NCBI GenBank assembly: GCA_029962745.1
Contig: CM057157.1
Coordinates: 4,479,435-4,543,434, forward strand
Length of the DNA stretch: 64,000 nt
Reading direction: 5' to 3'
Origin: Echinometra lucunter
Lineage: Eukaryota > Echinodermata > Echinoidea > Camarodonta > Echinometridae
The notes under the pieces are model-generated. The model did no database searches, was not told the origin of the DNA, and was given only the letters and a program-made list of their open reading frames with translations. Made by a program: the position numbers and the translations under genes. Positions 1 through 12,138 of this stretch are shown here, in pieces; the stretch's first letter is position 1, and every line of letters starts with the position of its first letter.

Positions 1-106
1 GCAGAACATAAGCTCCAATAACCTATTTTCATTCCTCTGAAATGCAAGTGCGTTTATGAACGGTAACATGTATGAGAAGGAGAAGCCGTGGAAATAATAG
101 AACACC

Positions 107-263
107 AGGGCCCCGCTGCATAAAACTTACCAGTTATGGTAACTCCGCCATCAATGGTAACTGCCATGGTAACATTGTTCAACAGCCGATCAAATTCAAG
201 GTTTCCATGGAAGTTACCGTTAATGTCAAAGTTACCATCAATGGTAGTTTTATGCAACAGGGC
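107..263. repeat. Palindromic MITE, family A, copy 1
   Basis: Short non-coding element whose ends are inverted copies: GGGCCCCGCTGCATAAA at the left and TTTATGCAACAGGG at the right. The inside also folds back, with runs of GGTAAC and GTTACC facing each other. A second copy lies at 35999-36148 with the same interior (CATGGTAAC, ATCAAATTCAAGGTTTCCATGGAAG). The paired copies and terminal inverted repeats are visible directly; calling it a DNA-transposon MITE is inference. Confidence 0.7.
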
Positions 264-2500
264 ACATGAAAGGTTTTAGGTATCATTCATTTCTGTGTGT
301 TAGGAAGGAAATACCATCCAGGAATAGCAAGGTAACTTATCAGCATTATGTTGGTCCCTCAAGGAATTTTTGAGAAATATCCTAATTTTATGTGTAACAT
401 AATCCTAAAATAGGAGTTTGGTCTGATGATTTTTCCAGGGCTATAGTAATGGTAGGGTCACAGTGATAAGGAAAGACTGTATCCTGTAAACTTTATGGAT
501 ATACATAAGTATATGTAAGAAAGATGAAGATAATCTTCAACTTTGTGTCTAATATTTCAAGATAAACACACACTCCGATCAAGTACCAAGCGCTGTTGAA
601 AATTAATGAAATTGCTAGAAAAATCTCATTTCAGACTTGCTGGTGCCGCGATGAGCAATTATATCGTATTCAGCATGAATTACAGATGTAGTTCATTATT
701 CTACACGTCAAGAAGTGACAGCCTCAGCAAGGAGTGAATTGTTTACTTTGAAATAATTATCAACTGTATATTCATCAACAATCAAAAGCAGAAAGTTCAA
801 TGAAAGCTGGCTAATCATTGAAATTGAAATAATTGGACACGTTTTTCCAGCAATGATTAGCAAGCTTTCGTTCTGTTATCACCATTGCAATGCATTAAAA
901 AGACAAATGCTATAGAAGACAAAACAACAAGCAATGGACCTTTTTTTGCAATGGATTTTTATTTGGGTGCCATGATACAAATGTTACAAAGTGTCTTCAT
1001 AAAAATATCGGGTAAAAGCTACCAAGGGGGTTACTACAGAAAATGCTGTGAAAAGAGATGTGTTGATGTTGAAAGCAGTCCGCTTTTATACATTTCCTGT
1101 TTTTAAAAAAGTAATTGATTGATCAGTGAACACATAAAGAAGGTAATTTAATGGAACCGAAAAATATAATAATCAAGACACAACGCAGAACTGATAGTAA
1201 CAAGAAAATATATCTAATGGGATAGTTACAGAGTAATATTTGTAAGAAATAAGAGTTTTATGTACATTTTTTGTTCCTAAGAGATTGAAAGAAAGCTATT
1301 TTGATTTTCTTTCTGTTTTCCTTCTCAAAATTTATTATCAATAGAAGGTTAAGCAAGATAAAATGTAATGTATCGAACAAACTAATTATTATAGTACGTC
1401 GCATTCTTTTCACTTGCAAAAGCCTAGGATTCTTGTTATTTTTCTTGTACATTATTTGAGGTAGAGGGACTAAACAGTCGGGTAATAATAAAGGGTAAGA
1501 TTATATCAACAGATTATGTAGTTACGTTTATGGACCAAAACATTACATGACAGCGCCTTTCTATTTTAACATGCTTTTGGGTCGATGATTTCTCATTATA
1601 ACAGCGTTAATGTGGCACAGTTAATTTCACTTTACCAGAGTGATTTCGAAAGATTTTTTTTTTCGAACACACGGAATCTTTAATGAATTCTATCTAAGAA
1701 CCGTAATTACTATCATTTTGAAAATAATTTACCTACAATGGTTCCTATAGAAAAAATTCCCCTGAAGACTGCAAAATTTCCGTTTACTTGCCTCAGAATA
1801 ATTACATTTTTAAAGCTGCAAGAGTAAAGTCTTTTCTTTTCTTAGGGTTTTACCAATTTTCTTTCTAATTTTCGTGACATATATATTTTGACACTTTCAT
1901 CAATATGCACACAAGGTATATTAAAGGTCATCCGATAAAGGTAAGTCATGATTCTGAGAGTGACATCCCCTGTTATCTCCCCAAGACAGTAGAAAATTTT
2001 GGTTCACATCATCAGGGATAAATTAAAAAGTTAAATAACAGTAGGACTTTATTTACGTATTCGCGCATGCAATAAGTGGCGCCCCTACTGTCTAAGGCTC
2101 TTCATATGAGTGATGGGGAAATTTGTGGTTTTTCGTTGGCGCCATGTCGCCGGGTAATTTGAAACCGCAAGACAGATGCGTAATAATAACGATAATAGGC
2201 ATTTCTATAGGGTGGGTGTCTATCTAGAAATAGACTAGATAGACGGCGCCATACGAATGCCTGCGCAGCTCTCAACGAAAATGAATAAAGCAATCACAAA
2301 ACATTAAGCCTTTTCAAAAATCTATAATTTTTCTTTTTTTATTCATCGACTTTAAATGTATTATCAAATTTCCAATTGATACAAGGGGCACTACCATAAC
2401 ACTTCCACAATCGGTTCGTAATGTAGTGTCACGCACCGCACGAGAAAGGCGCGTGGGTGTCTGGAAGTGGGTGTGCGTGTGTGTTGCACATTTCAGCGGT
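264..2500. other. No gene seen
   Basis: AT-rich sequence without a convincing exon, RNA gene or structured repeat. Open frames here are short, have ordinary AT-rich composition and lack family motifs. Confidence 0.5.
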
Positions 2501-2540
2501 TATGGCGAGGCGTTCAAGCCATAGACACAAATAATCTTTC

Positions 2541-2835
2541 GAATGGATGTACATGACTGTATAGTTATATAGTTGCACAGTTTTGACCAATCAGAACGCA
2601 GGAAACTATGCAATTATACATCCATCGAATGGATGTACAGTTGTATAGTTTTGACAAATTAAAACGCAGGAAACTATGCAATTATACATCTACCGAATGG
2701 ACGTATAGTTGTATAGATGAATAGTTTCATTGTTGTATAGTTGTATAGATGTATAGTTCCATAGTTTCTTGCGTTCTGGTTGGTGAAAACTGTGCCATGC
2801 TATACAACTATACAACGATGTTTCTATCGAATGAA
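2541..2835. repeat. Tandem plus inverted repeat (palindromic element)
   Basis: Two direct copies of a unit of 70-90 bases start near 2541 and 2631. Both contain ACGCAGGAAACTATGCAA, followed by TTATACATC. A third, inverted arm near 2745-2810 reads GATGTATAGTTCCATAGTTTC and then GCGTTCTGGTTGGT, which is the reverse complement of the unit core. The whole can fold on itself. Probably a decayed fold-back or MITE-type element. Confidence 0.6.
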
Positions 2836-5435
2836 TGTATTGCTGTACTTGTTTATGGCTTGAACAGCCCGTCATAAGCGGTAAACTACAGCAACGAATG
2901 TGATCGTGTGAGAAAATATGTGGAATGTTTGTTGGGTATAAGTAATCGACAGATAGGGCAAGTATAAACATGGAGGTATAGTTTTTGTTTGCCTCGTAAA
3001 ACATAGCTGATACAATGCTGTGCAAATATTGTGCATCTGAAGCTTTATTCTGAAGAAAAACTACAATTGTAGTAAAACAGAATTTAAATAACGAGCTTCA
3101 AGCAAAGAAGTCCCCACTTTACAGCCATTATTAATCGATAAATTGATTAAGTACAGTATACTGGTTAACTTTGCTTTGCATAATTACAAATATTCATATA
3201 CAACACTAAAACCTACATGCTGGGATACACGTAGATTATTTGACAGTATATAGCGTAGATGAGGTAGGTCTACATAGCATGACAAGGAAATTAAACATTT
3301 TTAGCTGGTTTATGACAACCAAAAAGAAATTGAGTTACTAATTTACAAAAGTAAGAAAAAAGTGGGGTTCGATACATTGATCCTTTTGTGCGTGGATGGA
3401 AGTGCTATGTACAATGAGGGCAAGAATGATATGACAATTTTCTTGAATACGTCATGTCTTTGTAAAAATCCCCTATTGTATAAGCTCGGGCTCATATTAC
3501 CGCCAAAGTTTACCTTTCTATTATACAGTGATGTGAATTTGTACCTCAAGTGCAGAATTATTTCAGTTTCTCTCTTTGGACACTTCATTCGTGTACGTAG
3601 TCGTACATGAGTACGCCTGTGCGCGCGCATGTGTGGGTGGGTGTGGGTATGTGTGTGCGTGGGGGTGCGTGCGTGCTATTGTGGATGTTGGTGCACTTTT
3701 TGTTGACATATTTTGGAGGGGATCTTCCATTTTGTTGAAAGTAACCAATGACGCGTATTTGGATTTTGCAAAGCAATATAAAAGCCTAGCATGATAGCAG
3801 CATAAAAGCTAGCATGATTTGTGAATTAAGCAATGATAGAATATTTTTCTTAGAGCAATATGAATTAATCTCTTCTTCAAAATTACACACCTCTCTCTCT
3901 CTTCATTTTCCAGGACCATTTGAAATTAGAAAATCGATCTGCAGGACAAAACACCTCGACGAACGATTATTGTTGGATTTTAAGTTCATACCAAAAATTT
4001 TTTCATAAAAAAACATACAAAAGAACAATTCCCTTTCTTATTCTATAGTGAACAAAATTAATGAAACCCAATAAAGCCGGACTTGATAATATCAAGGTTT
4101 GACTTATTCTTCATTTAAACATTTGAACACAAGAACATAATGCCATTATATACGACGGTATACGTAAATAAATTACTCATTATATGAAAAATAGTGACTT
4201 TGAATATATTTAACTGTATCAAATCTTGATTTTCTTAGTGCCAACTACTGAAAAAATATCGTTTTCCTTACAGAGTAATTTCAGGCCCTCTGATAAGAGT
4301 GGCAGTGATTGAATGTTAGTGTACTTGATAGTGATTGGGAATAACTGAATGTACCCCTTAACTTTTGAAAATACATGTTTGAGAAATCAGACTAAAAAAA
4401 AATTACTGTAACCAGAATTACAAGGACGGAGACAATGGTTTGAAATATAGCTTTAATTATGACGATATTCATGACGTCAGTTTTTTTTTTTTTTTTGTGT
4501 GTGTATATGGTTCACATAAGAATATCATCATTCCTATTTAACCTGAACATTACTTCTTCTCCCCTCCCTACCAAAAGGTCAAAAGGTGGCCATTTTTTTC
4601 TTTCTTTCAGAGATTTATTTCTCCCCACACTCTAGGCCAAATTAATAAATGACTGGACTACTTTTATGAATATTTAGGAAGTGTAAATCATACTTTGTAT
4701 ATCAACACCTTTTCAATCTTTCTTTTTTTTTTCAAGAGCACGCGCTCTTTTTAAATCACGTTGTTCACCCAATAAGAATCTGGGTTTAAAATGAAATAAT
4801 TTTTTTCCTCGCGTGTTTTTTATGACGTGTGATTTATGAGTCAGAGTTCAAGGATTTTGCATAAATTGATGGAAGGTCGAATCAACATGTGGCTGGTGAT
4901 TCGACCGTACCGCTGATTGAATTACCTCTAAAAATCGGTCGCAGCATTATTTTAAATGTTTGACTCTCTGTTTCATCATTTATGTGGTTATTCTTTATAA
5001 TATAGAGAGAAAAGGGGAATGGGAACGCACGAAAACTAGGTTTCCTTTGTAGATTATAGATTATAGTCGGGAATTAATCTATTTGCTTACATCTTAACAT
5101 GAATTTTGAAAAGATCTTTCGCATAATTATATACTCTGTCTTTAAAATATCCTATCCAATGAGAATTAGAGGCAAATAGTGAACGAATATACTTTTTATC
5201 ATTCAGTATTGTAATACCAATGTACCAAATGAAACATCATCACAGTACATATACAATGAAAAATTTTGTTGAGATCTGGTTTCATATGTTCTTTATGTTC
5301 TCGGTTCATTTTATCTTTAAATCGTGATTCATCTGTAATCTGGTCCAAATCTAATTCTGAATCATAGAATACCCGTTTATCTGGACGTGCGTATCATATA
5401 TAAACGCTTTCAAGATCTTCTCTATTGGTCTGGTT
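2836..5435. other. No gene seen; probable 3' flank of the TGF-beta-like gene
   Basis: AT-rich, with a GT-rich low-complexity tract near 3620-3680 and short homopolymers. The part nearest 5435 should include the 3' UTR of the minus-strand ligand gene, but no clear poly(A) signal lies close to its stop. The nearest minus-strand AATAAA noticed is near 4614-4619, about 820 bases downstream. Confidence 0.4.
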
Positions 5436-5820
5436 TTAAGTCGCGGTATTATTATGCCCTGTCGAGGCTGCAGGGGATGTCTTAATCTTCTTTTTCTTCT
5501 TCTTCTCGGCACACGCGCACTCGAGGACTAGGAAGTCTTGGAGTCTTATGGCTTGGATGGCGCCATCATCGTTGATCATGAGGGCTTCGAGATGCTTGGT
5601 GCGCGAGGGACGACATGTCAAGTCATCCCTGGACAATGGATGATGACCCTGGATGAGATCAAGCATGAAACTCTCAAAGGTCACATGAGGCGCGAGACAA
5701 GACCCCAGACAGAAACTCATTGTAACTCTTCGAGGTGCGAGGATCCAATACCATCCCAAGTCAACGAAGGAAACATCCATCGTCCGACGACAGCACCCAG
5801 GATACCCGGAGCAAGTCACG
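5436..5820 (-). CDS. Exon 4: TGF-beta-like mature cystine-knot domain
   Basis: The acceptor (TTTTGATCGACAG) joins in phase with exon 3. The translation starts [18 protein letters not shown] and contains the WxxW-type TGF-beta signature, CLGSC, then LTCRPS in place of the usual CCxPT, and ends its knot with ECACA. Eight of the nine cysteines of the TGF-beta/activin pattern are present. After the CxC (490-492) comes a 24-residue tail with six consecutive lysines, encoded by a GAA/AAG-rich tract, then a Ser/Thr/Asn-rich end. Family members normally stop one or two residues after CxC; Lefty proteins are the known exception. Confidence 0.88.
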
Positions 5821-7268
5821 CTGTCGATCAAAAGATGAGCATATTTCCATTAATTCCCCTTACATATTATTAGGGACTGAATCAGTGTAGATCGCCAAGT
5901 TTCACAGCTGTGAACCTATTTTGTAAATGGTGACTCCCCCTTTTTCCGGAATGAAAGAAAGTCTCTTTCTTCTTCAAATATGATTGCATACTGACATGTA
6001 AAGACACTGGTGTCTTCATAAAGAATGGGAATGGCAAAAGCGTTCATGTTATATACTTTTCACAACTTCTTTTACATATCTATTCATCACCCCTTTTCTT
6101 TTTAAGTCTAGAGAGTGATTTCAAATAAGATCATTAATTTCCGCCATTTGATCAGAGCTTTGGCTAGAATATCATAAAACCACTATTCCTGGTTCGTTGA
6201 AATTGTAGGTGCTCTTGTTTCTGGTTTCAATTTACTCACGTTGGTGGAGGCTCTTCTGTTTCACGGACCAATGCCCTTCGTCTTCGTAGTTGTCTTTCGA
6301 CCACGTTGGCCTGTGTGGTACGCAGTGTTGCTGTAGTCGTCGTGGATGAGGTGGTGGATGAATCCGTTCCATTGAACTCGATGTCGACGACCAAGATAGG
6401 CAGCAGGTTCGATTCCATGGGAATGAAGTTAGTGGTGGTTGGATGCCCATTCTCGTTGGTGATGATGGAGAGTTTGAGGACGAGGGTGTTACCTTCCTGC
6501 AGAGCACGGGAGACGAGAGAAGAACCCTGCGGCAGAGAAGCACTCTTCCATTTCCAAGGGCTGTCGTAGGAGATGTTCTGCACAGAAATACTCTCCCTAT
6601 AAGCATCTGCAGACGTAGCAAAAGACAAACAATATTTGTTTATAGGTCTAGCATTACGGTTCTTGAAAGATTTTCATGATAAACATACAGGCCTCTTTGA
6701 CTATTAAAGGTTGACTCGAAGATGACGTCAAAGGCTAAAAGTTAGCTCTTACATTTGCAATATCTATATTCTTGTGTCTCCTTTCGGGGAGATACAATGT
6801 CAGAGGGTGCTGTTATGATCCTTTAAAAAAAAACGGGTGTCCCAGAAAAAGAGGAAAGGTAGATTTTCAGTACTTTACCTTCAAAAAATATGTAATTTGT
6901 CTACATCATTGGGTAAAGCATTCTCTACCGAAAAGAATGATACCAAGATCATTGAATTTGGTGAAGTAATTTTGATTCTATGCCCGTTTCTAAAATACAG
7001 TCATTTTCAAATTTTGGGCGACCGATGAGAGACCGATGATGCGTCGAGATGGCCTTTCATAATGCGATGTTTGATGGGAGCCCATTGATGCACGAGAATA
7101 ACAAAACATGCCATATGAAAGGCCATTCTCGACACAATTCTGCTCTCATCTATCGCAAAAAATATGCAGAATTTGAAAGTAACTGTATTTCAAGAAACGG
7201 ACCTTTTTTTTCTTTATTTTTTTTTGGCTGTTGTTGTGTTATTATTGTTATTCTTCCTTTTCTTCGTC

Positions 7269-7302
<34 letters not shown>

Positions 7303-8554
7303 TCATCTTCTTCTTATTCTTCTTCTTCTTCTTCTTCTTCTTCTTCTTCCTTTTCTTCTTCTTCTTCCTTTTCTTCTTCTTCTTCTCCTCCTCCTGCTCC
7401 TCCTCCTCCTGCTTCTTCTTCTTCTAAACCTGAGTTGACGATTTTTCTCTTACCTTCTCCCGTAGTAGGGAATTTGGCAACGATGGTGACGTTGTGATGA
7501 ACGCTTCTCTGACCCGTGTTACCATGGTTTCGTGAGACAGGGAAACCGTTTCCTGCAGGCAAGAGCACCACAGCCCCACTGATGATGATGGCATTGTTGT
7601 TCAGTTCGGCGGGCAGTTCAAAACGGTAGCATTCTTCAGTTTGCCCAGCTTCGTTAGGACCTCCACACTGAATACGGACTGTGAGGGTTTAATAGCAGAG
7701 AATCAGAACCGAAATTCGTTAGATGTTGCAAATCAAGGGATGAGAAAAGTTACAGTCAGAAAACAACGTGGTAGCCACAACATTTAGTTATATTTTTATT
7801 GGCTAAAATGATATAGATTTTTAAAAAACAGTATCACTGGAATGCTAAATGAGAGCCTAAAATTCCGACCTAAACTAATCTGTGATAAGGCAAGCTGGGA
7901 CACGTTCTTCTGCCAGTCCAGGGCTAGGATGGAAAAACAAGTGACAAAATAAAATGTAACAATTCTTCAATTTCATAACTGCAGTTTCCTGTTGATATAG
8001 TCCTAAAGGATTTAATCGCGTCGGAACTAGTACTTTTTCGATAATCACTAAGTTAAACATTATGTGTAACTTTGATACAGGATTATCAATGTAGGCCTAT
8101 TTTTCCATTGTTTTCTCTTATAGCGAAGAGCAGGTGTGTAATTACCGCATGAAGATGGAGTATATTTTTTAAAGGGACTTTTAATATTACGATCTCTTGC
8201 GTACCATACGCGAGGAAATTGTACATGATATCTGGATATAGTACATTATGCAACCTTATATTAGAGCTAGCCAGTCTGGAATGATGTCAGTATGGGGTTA
8301 AACTGATCTGGAAGTTAACATTCCGACCTTTAACCTTCCTACTTATGTTTATTATTTCTATGCAGCCGGAGAAATCACCTTACCAACAATTGTATACACG
8401 AAAATTGCTAAGTCATTCCTCAATCGTTCGAAGTATTTCTAGTACGTGTTTGTAGCCATATGGCATTCATATACTTAAACATGAAATTGTCTCACATAAT
8501 TATACATTTACACGTATATATGCTAATCAGTTGCACGTATATATATATATATAT

Positions 8555-8588
<34 letters not shown>

Positions 8589-10313
8589 TTTTTCAACTTT
8601 TGCAAAAATTTCCAAAATGGTAGGACAGCTCTGGGGAACTTTGATTCATGCTACGCTATTATTCTCTCAGTTGTCTCACATGTATTTATTTCCATGAGAG
8701 TTGCCAAATCTGTTGTATATGTTACCTGATCACAAAATGTTAATTATTCCAACATATACATGTATCCCAAAAAGCATTCGCTCGGATCCAGCTGAGGTGT
8801 GCGGCAGCTCATTGTTCGAAACTCATCTGCCACCAACAAAGGAATTAATTAGTGAGGGTTGAAGATTTGTCAATCTGTCGGTTAAGCGAATTTGGAGTCG
8901 CCGAAACCACTGGCCCGTCTCCGTGGTCTAGTGGTTAAGGCATTGGCGTTCATAGCCAAAGGCCCGTGTTCGATTCCCGGCGGAGACATTTTTTCAACCT
9001 TTGCAAAAATTTCCAAAATGGTAGGACAGCTCCGGGGAGCTTTGATTCATGCTACGCTATTATTCTCTCGATTGTCTCACATGTATTTATTTCCATGAGA
9101 GTTGCCAAAGCTGTTGTATATGTTACCTGATCACAATATATATATATATAATTCAGCTGCACGTATGTATACTAATCAGTTGTTTTAATATATTGGTAGA
9201 TATATTTATATCCAAATATTCAAACATCGTGTATAAAATTCGATGAAAACCAAAAAGTGACATGATAGACCGACCACAAGTCAATAAACTGTTGGGGAAA
9301 GATACCGGAAGGGCGGGAGAGGGGGGGGGGGGGGGTAATATGTCAAAACTAAAATGTAGCTAGCTAGGTTATTGATGGTATCATGGCCCTACTTTGTTTC
9401 AAGAAAAATATTTCTGGGCAAAATATCCAGACGCAATAAAGGAGATGAAAAACGTCTTGAGAACGTCTTCTGGTTTTTATTGAGGAACCTATCTGTCATT
9501 ATGATCAATGTGTTCCACATGCCTACTACAGGTCTTTAGACGCACATGCCACCTGGTACGATTCCCCGAAAATATTTATAATTCAGCCCTTTGAACTTCT
9601 GGCAGGAAAGCAAGGTCAGACAGAGAGAGAGAAAGGTTGGAAGACAGAAAGTAAGAAAGAGGGTTGCATCAAAAACAGAAAGACAAGAGAGAGAGAGAGA
9701 GACAGGGAGACAGAAGAATATAGGCTACAGGTAGACAAGAGAAGGAGAGGGGGAGAGAGGGACTTGTCGGAACGAAGGAGATAAAAGGATAAAGGAAGAT
9801 AGACATAAAAAAAAAAAAAGAAGGCAGTCCACAGTCAAAGGCGTAAAGGACGGTGGCAGAGGTTGGCCACTGCAGTTCCCCCTCCTGGGAAATTTTGAAA
9901 TGACTATGTTCTTTAAGGGAAGACAAAGATATTAGAGAGATGGATAAAGTGATATATGGGGTGACAGAAAGAGGAAGAGACGAGGACTGGGCTGAGAGAG
10001 AAAGAGAATCATGGAGATGGGAGACAGAAAACAATATAAACTGGGAAAGGAGGAAAACAAGGAATGAAAGATGAAATCATGGCTAGTTAGATGGAGCAAT
10101 AAACGAATATTGGGGGGAAAGAAGAGAAAGGAATAAGGAGGGGAAAAGAAAATTATGTGCTTCCATTAGACCCAATTTTCATGCGAGATATGAAATTTTA
10201 TTTCCATCCATCAATTCACAAATTTTCATTATTCTGTCATCATCTAGAGTATTTTATCTGTTTATTTTATGATAAGAGAAGGGGGTATGCTCTGTTAAAT
10301 TCTACCGTACCCC

Positions 10314-10351
<38 letters not shown>

Positions 10352-12015
10352 CCTCTGTAACTTTGTCTGTTCTCAAGATAATAGTTCTCATGAAAAAGAA
10401 GACAAAATTTTAGGCAAACGGGTAATGTGTACATTTCGGTGCTGGTACCCTAGACGAATGCCTTGTTCAAGCCATCCACTTCCTTACCTGCTTCACAGGT
10501 CGAGAATACAAATTACCACACAGACAGTGGCATCCCCTCCTTATAAGTTATATAGTCAGAATGTCGTGAAGACAGAAAATATGGCGATGCCATAATATTC
10601 CTACCATTTCGCAATTTTTAAACTATACTCATCTAATATGGTGCCATAAGCTGAAACGTTCGGTTTTCTAAAACTGGAATTTCCAGATGAATAACATGGT
10701 TCTCATAAGTTACACAGGAGTTCTAGGCTTTCGTGATTTAAATTCCAGGTCTCATAAAGGAAGAAGGAACACAACGGTAACTTGAATGTTTTTGCACTTT
10801 GTTTATCTTGTCAACGTTTCAAAAACGAAAGGAATTATTCCCTTCACCTTTCGAATAAAAAACAAAAAACAAAAACACTAGAAAAAGTAGGAAGGAATGC
10901 TTGATCGAAATTTAGGCTATTTGAAATCCCTCGCCTGGGGGCTACTTCAGAGAAACCCAGAAAAAAAAAATCATGAACTAGAGGTAAGATTACATTTCAC
11001 CAGACGAGGAATTTTGTCTGGTGAAAATGTTCTTTTTTCTATTCATATATATATGCTGGCTGTATTGCTAATACTCATAACTCAACCCTTTACTGCTATC
11101 CTACACTCTCTCTTTTGGGGTGTGGGTGGATTATTGTGTGTGTGTGTTTGACAGCGGATGTTGCCGTCGGAGTGTTTTGATTACATACTTTTGGTTGTTT
11201 CGACCAGTGAAATAAACTCAATTCAGTCATAAACACCTCATATAGGAGTGAGAAATTCAGCTTTTCTAGTGTTTTTATTTTTAACTTAATCCAAGATAAC
11301 TAGGAAGGTTACTGTTTGCATATGAATGAAATTTTATGACGCACGCCGCGTCGTAACGTCTCAAAATGCTCTGTTAATGTTCCAAAATTAGAAATATATA
11401 AAAACCTAAGTTAATGTAATAACTTTCTATGTAAAATTTGAAAAAATTATATAAGCTAGGCCTAACCAATGAAGTATACCAACAGGGGATTAAGGAAGAA
11501 TTGTGGAAACAAAGTAAGCAGAATATTTTATTAGACGGCGATTTAATACCTATTTGATTCTTTTAAGTGCACCACCGTCTAAAGGGTCATCCATGTTTTT
11601 GTGTATGTGTTTACTCTTCAAACATTGTATTAAGTTTGATCGGAATATCGTCGAACTTAAATTTCTATGAATAATACAGAGACAATTCAACGATTACTGA
11701 AGGGGCAAGTAAAATGCATTACAGTTCTATATCGTGTCATGTCATCACCTTTCAAACCCTAATAAGGAATAAAAAGGTGGGGGTTTTTTTAATGGATAAA
11801 ATTAAATGTTAGGTTCATCAGAAATGTTTCATTGACTGTCGATCTACTAGGCTGTTTGGAGGAGCCTAGGTACATTAATGGTAGAGGTAGTGGGTATATT
11901 GAAGAATATTCAAGATTGCAGCTAAAAGCTGTTACATTTGAATGTCCATAAATAAAATTCATACATAAAAAGAGCAACAAAACAATATACGCTTATTAAT
12001 GCCTACGATTTACAG

Positions 12016-12050
<35 letters not shown>

Positions 12051-12082
12051 TGAAAGATACTGAAAGAAATGAAAATGGGAGA

Positions 12083-12138
<56 letters not shown>

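Noticed and set aside
72..269. Short frames on both strands near the left edge
   Set aside because: They cover a palindromic MITE and mirror each other because of the inverted repeat.
8917..8987. Functional tRNA gene with UCA anticodon
   Set aside because: It runs straight into a repeated SINE body, has a T-stem mismatch, and is far shorter than a tRNA-Sec.
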